In this document: piece by piece, positions 6,132 through 10,057 of the stretch
How the letters are laid out: each line of letters starts with the position of its first letter
Numbering within the stretch: position 1 is the stretch's first letter
Assembly: GCA_028818995.1 (NCBI GenBank)
Contig: JAPPMR010000820.1
Coordinates: 1-10,057, forward strand
Direction: 5' to 3'
DNA: 10,057 nucleotides
From: Candidatus Poribacteria bacterium
Lineage (GTDB): Bacteria > Poribacteria > WGA-4E > WGA-3G
Position numbers and translations under genes: made by a program
The notes under the pieces: model-generated
Seen by the model: the letters and a program-made list of their open reading frames with translations, nothing else
What the model was told of the DNA's origin: nothing
Database searches by the model: none

Positions 6132-6158
6132 TAAATTAATTGTGCTTCCACCTATAAT
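6130..6158 (+). promoter_or_regulatory. Possible promoter for the membrane-anchored helical protein gene
   Basis: TATAAT at 6153-6158 is a perfect -10 box. The -35 position (6130-6135, TATAAA) is poor. It overlaps the -35 box of the divergent folD promoter. The leader would be about 58 bases. Confidence 0.4.
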
Positions 6159-6222
6159 GGAACGCAAAACAGTGTCTATTTCATAGAGAAAAGTCGCCCA
6201 AACTAAGAAAGGAGCATGTAAA

Positions 6223-6933
6223 ATGAAAAAGTATGTCATTCCAACTTGTGTGGTCATTTGCGTAATAGGAATATTCGCTGTATGGTATTTCGGATATCAG
6301 AGTACCGACTCGGAAGGACTCAAAGGTGAATCTAAGGATAGTTTGCCAATAGAAAACCATCCCCAGGAAGAATCATCTGTTTCTGAGCCGACACAGAAAA
6401 CAGGCAAGGATGATAAGGTAAGAGTGATAGAAACCAAAGGAGATAACTCAAGTCTCGAAAAGGTCAACCCCGCTGGTAGTACAAATAAAAATGCTGTTTT
6501 AGAAGGTCAAAAGGAGCATCAACAATCACCCTCTGCTGAAGATGTAGCAGGTGCTGCTTTTGAGGCATACGCGAAGTCTGAGATAGTACACAAATCCGCT
6601 ATTAGTAAATTCAAGGAAGCATTGGAATCTGGCGATTCAGCCTCTTTAGAAGCAGCAACGGATGCTCTTAAGAACGCCAGGTTAAACAGGGAAGAAGCAC
6701 TTCAAAATCTCGCCCCTTATTCTGAAGCAGCAGCAGAGATATTAGCTGCAGATGAGGCTCGCTCAGCAGAAGTAGAAAAAATAATGGAAGGGATGAGAGC
6801 TGAAGATAAAAAACGGTCTGCCGAAAGGAGAAAGCAGATTTTGTTGGAAGGGTTCAAAAGACTTTCACCAGAGCAACAGCGGACTTTATTGGATAAGTTT
6901 CCAGAGTTAAGAGAACTACTTAATGAAAATTAA
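6223..6933 (+). CDS. Membrane-anchored helical protein of unknown function
   Basis: I do not recognise this 236-aa protein. It starts MKKYVIPTC and has one hydrophobic segment at about 5-23, which could be an uncleaved anchor or a signal peptide; the cysteines at 9 and 13 are not in a good lipobox. Residues 24-105 are hydrophilic and low in complexity, rich in Ser, Glu, Lys, Gln and Asn, and probably disordered. Residues 106-236 are rich in Ala, Glu, Lys and Arg and should form long helices or a coiled coil. The end RLSPEQQRTLLDKFPELREL vaguely resembles helical periplasmic proteins with SPEQ segments; this is too weak for a family call. The start is supported by AAAGGAG at 6208-6214, eight bases upstream. 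It is divergent from folD and seems monocistronic. Confidence 0.75.
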   Translation: MKKYVIPTCVVICVIGIFAVWYFGYQSTDSEGLKGESKDSLPIENHPQEESSVSEPTQKTGKDDKVRVIETKGDNSSLEKVNPAGSTNKNAVLEGQKEHQQSPSAEDVAGAAFEAYAKSEIVHKSAISKFKEALESGDSASLEAATDALKNARLNREEALQNLAPYSEAAAEILAADEARSAEVEKIMEGMRAEDKKRSAERRKQILLEGFKRLSPEQQRTLLDKFPELRELLNEN

Positions 6934-6977
6934 CACTAACGTGAATTTGAAAAATACCATTAGATCAGAAGAACAAC

Positions 6978-7033
6978 ATGAAACCCGACATGAACAAAAC
7001 GTGTCGGGTGTCGCTGCGCTCTACCCGACCTAC
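6978..7033. repeat. REP-like palindrome with an extra arm
   Basis: Bases 7002-7033 are a third copy of the unit seen at 253-285, in the same orientation (TGTCGGGT to ACCCGACCTAC). A half copy, ACCCGACA at 6983-6990, precedes it. TGTCGGGT (7002-7009) can therefore pair either with 6983-6990 or with 7023-7029. The element lies 44 bases after the stop codon of the helical protein gene and may stabilise or end its mRNA; no U tract follows. Confidence 0.75.
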
Positions 7034-7118
7034 GATGTAAACTCTCTGTAACACTCATCAACTGACAATTCATAAAACTAAATAACCCTGTTTCAAAGCT
7101 AAACTATTTGGTTTGTAG

Positions 7119-7165
7119 TTCTTGTAGGTTGGGTTGAACCGCAGGTGAAACCCAACCTACAAGAA
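7119..7165. repeat. Perfect 17-bp inverted repeat with a 13-base loop
   Basis: Bases 7119-7135 pair perfectly with 7149-7165 (arm TTCTTGTAGGTTGGGTT). The sequence is related to the GTAGGTCGGGT units, with C-G replaced by T-A in both arms so pairing is kept. It starts seven bases after the stop codon of the zinc-ribbon gene on the - strand. It would form a strong hairpin at that mRNA end, but without a following U run. Confidence 0.8.
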
Positions 7166-7171
7166 TGAAGC

Positions 7172-7426
7172 TTAAGAATTCTCTCTTTGAGAATAGGTTT
7201 CCCACAACCCTTTCGGATTTTCAACAGAAAGACCTACGTTGCCACATTCACCACAAACAGTTGCTCTTAACGCTTCCCTATGAGACTGCTTGAAAATTAA
7301 GGCATCAGGATTCCCCTGTACTTCAACTTCTAAGTCTTGTCCTAATCCCCGTTCATAGCGATCCCGAATTCGCAAGTTGGGCATGATATTTTCAGAATCG
7401 CACCGTGGACATTTCATTGTAGCCAT
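7172..7426 (-). CDS. Small zinc-ribbon protein of unknown function
   Basis: The product is an 84-aa soluble protein with two CxxC knuckles: CPRC at 6-9 near the N-terminus and CGEC at 58-61. They are separated by 48 residues that include EVEVQGNPDALIF (33-45). Four cysteines in this spacing should bind one zinc ion. The fold resembles small bacterial zinc-ribbon proteins, for which no function is firmly known to me. The start ATG at 7426 has AGGAG at 7436-7440, nine bases upstream; the second Met (residue 4) would be too far. It lies 48 bases after the oxidoreductase gene on the same strand and is probably co-transcribed. Nucleic-acid binding or a redox role are both possible; neither is shown by the sequence. 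Confidence 0.82.
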   Translation of the reverse strand: MATMKCPRCDSENIMPNLRIRDRYERGLGQDLEVEVQGNPDALIFKQSHREALRATVCGECGNVGLSVENPKGLWETYSQRENS

Positions 7427-7474
7427 CTGATTGGTCTCCTTATCTCAATATTTGATTAACAGTATTTTTTTAAT

Positions 7475-8614
7475 TCAATTGATGGCATTGCCAGATACGT
7501 CCTTTTTCCAACGTTCCAGTGGATGCTCGCGTGGTGTCAATGGCATATACACGCGACCCTTTTGCCGATGTGATTCCCACGTAGTATGAATCATCTCAAG
7601 ACAATCACGTCCATCTCTACCACTCGCGAAAGGGTCTCGATCTTCTTCAATCGCTTCAATAAGATCGCGCAACATAAGACGTTGCAAAAGCAGTCGTATG
7701 GAACCTTTATCACGCGGATTTCCATTCTCGTCAAGGTCCTCTTCAGGTAAATGAATCTGTTCCCATGCTTGTCCGGGTGTTTGGTGTTGTCCTCTATGGA
7801 TGAACATTGTTGTGCCAACGCTCTCTCGGATAGCGATACGTCCTTCAGTGCCGATAATATCTATGCCATAGGCGTTATCATTGGTTTGGGGTTGCGCGAG
7901 AAATTGCACATCTGCATGGATGCCGTTCTTGAAACGAAAGGATGCATGTCCGCGTTCTCCAAGCACGAGACCAGCATCTCGATCATGAGGGTGAACCTCT
8001 TGTGTATGTTTGATGTCGTCAACGACAGATTCGCGTCCATCCATCTGCACAAGGTGCGCGTGTGTCCACTCCACATCTCCACCAAAAAGGCGTATCCAAT
8101 CGTAGAGATGTGTTCCCATTTCCATTAGTGAGTTGCCGACTTTACGTCCACCTTTGTCGGTTGCCTTCATCAAGACAACATCGCCTATTTCCCCCTTTTC
8201 AATCAGCGAAAGGACATATCGGTTATAAGGACTGGCGCGTTTGATATGGTTAATGGCAAACTTGACGTTGTGTTTATCGCAGGTTTCTACCATTTCATCG
8301 GCTTGAATCAAGTTGAGCGCAATCGGTTTTTCACAGAAGATGTGAATGCCTCGTTGTGCAGCAGCAATTGTTGGTGGGTAGTGCATCGGTGCTTGCGTTG
8401 GCACAATAACAATGTCCGGTTTCTGCTCATCAAGCATCTTTTCATAATCGTCATAGATGGCTTTGATGCCGAATCGTTCACCCCATGCTTTCGCTCGTTC
8501 AGGATTGATTTCTGCGCCCGCGATGAGTTCACAGTCCGTCTCTAACTTTGCCGCTTGGGCATGGTGACCTCCCATACCACCTAAACCGATTATCGCAATG
8601 CGGTATTTTTTCAT
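7475..8614 (-). CDS. Gfo/Idh/MocA family NAD(P)-dependent oxidoreductase (second)
   Basis: The product is a 379-aa cytosolic dehydrogenase. The N-terminal Rossmann fold has IIGLGGMGGHH with GxGxxG at 10-15. The signature EKP is at 95-97 (FCEKPIALN), with Lys96 the likely catalytic lysine. MEMGTHLYDWIRLFGGD (164-180) matches the GGxxxHxxD-type segment of the family, with His169 and Asp172 the expected substrate-site residues. The C-terminal domain includes GIDIIGTEGRIAIRES, the usual strand after the active site. The C-terminal tail (PREHPLERWKK) is typical of sugar-acting members. The start ATG at 8614 is supported by GGAG at 8621-8624, six bases upstream. A promoter lies at 8657-8685, and the zinc-ribbon gene follows. 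The substrate is unknown; a sugar, aminosugar or inositol derivative is likely from the family. Confidence 0.94.
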   Translation of the reverse strand: MKKYRIAIIGLGGMGGHHAQAAKLETDCELIAGAEINPERAKAWGERFGIKAIYDDYEKMLDEQKPDIVIVPTQAPMHYPPTIAAAQRGIHIFCEKPIALNLIQADEMVETCDKHNVKFAINHIKRASPYNRYVLSLIEKGEIGDVVLMKATDKGGRKVGNSLMEMGTHLYDWIRLFGGDVEWTHAHLVQMDGRESVVDDIKHTQEVHPHDRDAGLVLGERGHASFRFKNGIHADVQFLAQPQTNDNAYGIDIIGTEGRIAIRESVGTTMFIHRGQHQTPGQAWEQIHLPEEDLDENGNPRDKGSIRLLLQRLMLRDLIEAIEEDRDPFASGRDGRDCLEMIHTTWESHRQKGRVYMPLTPREHPLERWKKDVSGNAIN

Positions 8615-8656
8615 GCATGTCTCCGAAGTTGACCAGAAAAATTCTCGTTTGCGTCT

Positions 8657-8685
8657 ATCATAGCAACATCAAAACGAAAGTGCAA
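8657..8685 (-). promoter_or_regulatory. Promoter for the oxidoreductase and zinc-ribbon genes
   Basis: On the - strand TTGCAC (8680-8685) and TATGAT (8657-8662) are separated by 17 bases. Transcription would start near 8650, 36 bases before the ATG. It lies directly after the terminator of the upstream propeller gene, which supports a separate unit. Confidence 0.55.
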
Positions 8686-8686
8686 T

Positions 8687-8716
8687 AAAAAACGGCACGG
8701 TTTTACAACCGCACCG
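8687..8716 (-). terminator. Rho-independent terminator for the YWTD propeller genes
   Basis: On the - strand CGGTGCGGTT (8707-8716) pairs with AACCGTGCCG (8693-8702) across a 4-base loop. The 10-bp stem includes two G-U pairs and is followed at once by six T. It lies 30 bases after the stop codon at 8747. Confidence 0.88.
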
Positions 8717-8746
8717 ATATTAACATTGAAGCCTGGATTTGTAAAG

Positions 8747-9748
8747 TTACTTGCTTTTCACAATTGCCCAAGTGGTTGTCAACTTATTGGAATCAGGACT
8801 AACATCGTAAACACCCTCAGTGTCCAAAGCGATACCACGAACAGTATTTAATCCTGTAAGAATAGTTGTAACATTAGAACCATCAAGGTTTGCTCTTCGG
8901 ATCTTACTTTTATGTATTATTTTACCATTATGCTTTTGTGTATCCCTTTCCACCCAATACATTTTATGCGAATGGAGGTCTAATGCAATATTATTTAGAT
9001 AACTCAATTCTTCTAATATGGTTTCCTTATTATTGCCATCAAGTGATGTCCTTCTAATCTGCCCATGGGAGATGCGGGTCGAATACATCTTGCGGTTCTG
9101 TAAGTCAAGTGCAATTTTGTCATGATGTATCATATTAAGAGGAAGATTCTCATAATTTGATCCGTCCATATCCACACGGGCGATATTGTCATTTAAAGAA
9201 TCTTGAAAATATATCTTACCTGCTTTCACATCAAGTTGAATGTCTTCCGCATCCACTCTTATATTAAAAACACCACCATCCACAGGCAATATTGTTATAT
9301 CTTCAATATTAGATCCATCGAAATCCGCCCGTGTCATTCCCCATGGTGCCCACATATTACCCCAATATATCTTTTTAGCACTTGTGTCCAATGTGATCGT
9401 GATTGGAGAATGTATCCGCTCAACTTTATCCGCATTTAAAGCTTGTGGATCGTAGATAGTTTCAACTCCCGTTCCATCAAGGTTTGCCCGTTTGATGCTA
9501 TGTCCCCAGCCAATCCAGTACATCTTACGGTTGTTTAGGTCCAAAGCGATATCTTGATGCCATTTCAATTCTGTTAGAATGTCTTCTACATTGGAGCCAT
9601 CAAGGTTTGCCCGTCGGATTTTATCTGTTTCTGTCCAATATATTTTGGCACTTCCTTGACCGTAACTTATACTTTGGACAACAGAAGTCAGCAAAATTGC
9701 AACCAAAATAAACCCTTTCCATTTTCGTGTCAAAGTCTGATTTTTCAT
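8747..9748 (-). CDS. Secreted YWTD (LDL-receptor class B) beta-propeller protein
   Basis: The product is 333 aa. Residues 1-30 form a signal peptide (KWKGFILVAILLTSVVQ); export is likely but the cleavage site is unclear. The rest consists of YWTD-type repeats, each with KxYW then RxxLDGSNxExIL then IALDxxxxK. Six DGSN-like turns are visible (DGSN, DGTG, DGSN, DGSN, DGNN, DGSN near 50, 91, 144, 195, 237 and 289), as expected for one closed six-bladed propeller. Propellers of this kind usually bind proteins or ligands; no catalytic residues are seen. The start at 9748 is chosen because GAGG lies six bases upstream (9755-9758). An earlier in-frame ATG at 9796 would overlap the preceding gene. 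The C-terminus, LTTTWAIVKSK, is nearly the same as that of the neighbouring paralogue, so the two arose by tandem duplication. Confidence 0.88.
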   Translation of the reverse strand: MKNQTLTRKWKGFILVAILLTSVVQSISYGQGSAKIYWTETDKIRRANLDGSNVEDILTELKWHQDIALDLNNRKMYWIGWGHSIKRANLDGTGVETIYDPQALNADKVERIHSPITITLDTSAKKIYWGNMWAPWGMTRADFDGSNIEDITILPVDGGVFNIRVDAEDIQLDVKAGKIYFQDSLNDNIARVDMDGSNYENLPLNMIHHDKIALDLQNRKMYSTRISHGQIRRTSLDGNNKETILEELSYLNNIALDLHSHKMYWVERDTQKHNGKIIHKSKIRRANLDGSNVTTILTGLNTVRGIALDTEGVYDVSPDSNKLTTTWAIVKSK

Positions 9749-9771
9749 GACAATCCTCTTCTTTGTAAACA

Positions 9772-10057
9772 TTATTGACTTTTTACATTTGCCCAAGTCG
9801 TTGTCAACATACTTGTATCGGGGGTAACATCATAAATTCCTTCAAGGTCTAAAGCGATACCAGATGGACGATCCAATCCGGTAAGAATACCTGTGACGTT
9901 AGACCCATCAAGATTAGCGCGTTGTATTTTACCTGCGGAAGTTTCCCCGTCCCAATCCCAATCTACCCAGTATATTTTACGAGAGCGCCTATCCAATTCT
10001 ATACCGCGCGGAGATTTTAATCCTGTAACTATGTCCTTAACATTTCGTCCATTAAGA
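9772..10057 (-). CDS. YWTD beta-propeller protein, C-terminal end only (cut by window edge)
   Basis: The frame is open from the right edge of the window to a stop at 9772, giving the last 94 residues of a longer protein that starts beyond the window. It begins LNGRNVKDIVTGL, then KIYWVDWDWDG and RANLDGSNVTGILTGL, so at least two YWTD-type repeats are visible. The final 52 residues share 38 identities with the end of the next gene, including the tail LTTTWANVKS. It ends 23 bases before the start codon of that gene, on the same strand, so they are probably co-transcribed. An exported protein is likely by analogy, but its N-terminus is not seen. Confidence 0.85.
   Translation of the reverse strand, partial: LNGRNVKDIVTGLKSPRGIELDRRSRKIYWVDWDWDGETSAGKIQRANLDGSNVTGILTGLDRPSGIALDLEGIYDVTPDTSMLTTTWANVKSQ

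Noticed and set aside
7751..8128. 125-codon open frame opposite the second oxidoreductase
   Set aside because: It overlaps fully a gene with clear family motifs and shows no protein-like features.
9749..9796. Longer N-terminus for the complete YWTD protein (ATG at 9796)
   Set aside because: It would overlap the end of the preceding gene and put 16 basic residues before the signal peptide; the ATG at 9748 has a good ribosome binding site.

Overview
The window is a moderately AT-rich bacterial segment with eight protein genes, two on the + strand and six on the - strand. Stretches between genes are filled with palindromic and interspersed repeats. The gene mix is two unrelated Gfo/Idh/MocA oxidoreductases, an SDR, tandem secreted YWTD beta-propellers, and an S55-like lipoprotein with the GMSGSP motif. 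Together with the many GTAGGTCGGGT palindromes, it resembles environmental genomes such as Candidatus Poribacteria. That taxonomic suggestion comes from memory of such genomes and is an inference; nothing here is a definitive marker.

Layout. Bases 1-363 are non-coding and carry a 157-bp composite palindromic repeat. Bases 364-1455 (+) encode a Gfo/Idh/MocA oxidoreductase, which converges on a 671-aa S55-like lipoprotein gene (1602-3617, -). Two hairpins lie between them, and at least one looks like a U-tract terminator for the lipoprotein gene. Bases 3618-4352 contain no gene. They hold a long leader with a good promoter, then a 395-bp repeat element with terminal inverted repeats and four copies of a short hairpin motif whose stem bases covary. 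Next come an SDR (4353-5117, -) and folD (5167-5997, -), probably one transcript led by folD. A divergent intergenic region with overlapping promoters leads to a membrane-anchored helical protein of unknown function (6223-6933, +). Bases 6934-7171 hold more palindromic repeats. A second oxidoreductase (7475-8614) and a small zinc-ribbon protein (7172-7426) form a likely - strand pair with its own promoter. Finally, two tandem paralogues encode YWTD beta-propeller proteins (8747-9748 complete, 9772-10057 truncated by the window edge), ending in a clear intrinsic terminator.

How the genes may work together. The oxidoreductases and SDR fit NAD(P)-dependent metabolism of sugars or related polyols, but their substrates cannot be read from sequence. 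FolD is housekeeping one-carbon metabolism. The lipoprotein, the anchored helical protein and the propellers are predicted to be envelope or exported proteins. I see no phage, CRISPR, toxin or defence module and no tRNA or rRNA. The most unusual signals are the repeat structures, especially the covarying hairpins at 4032-4228, and the order of motifs in the S55-like protein.
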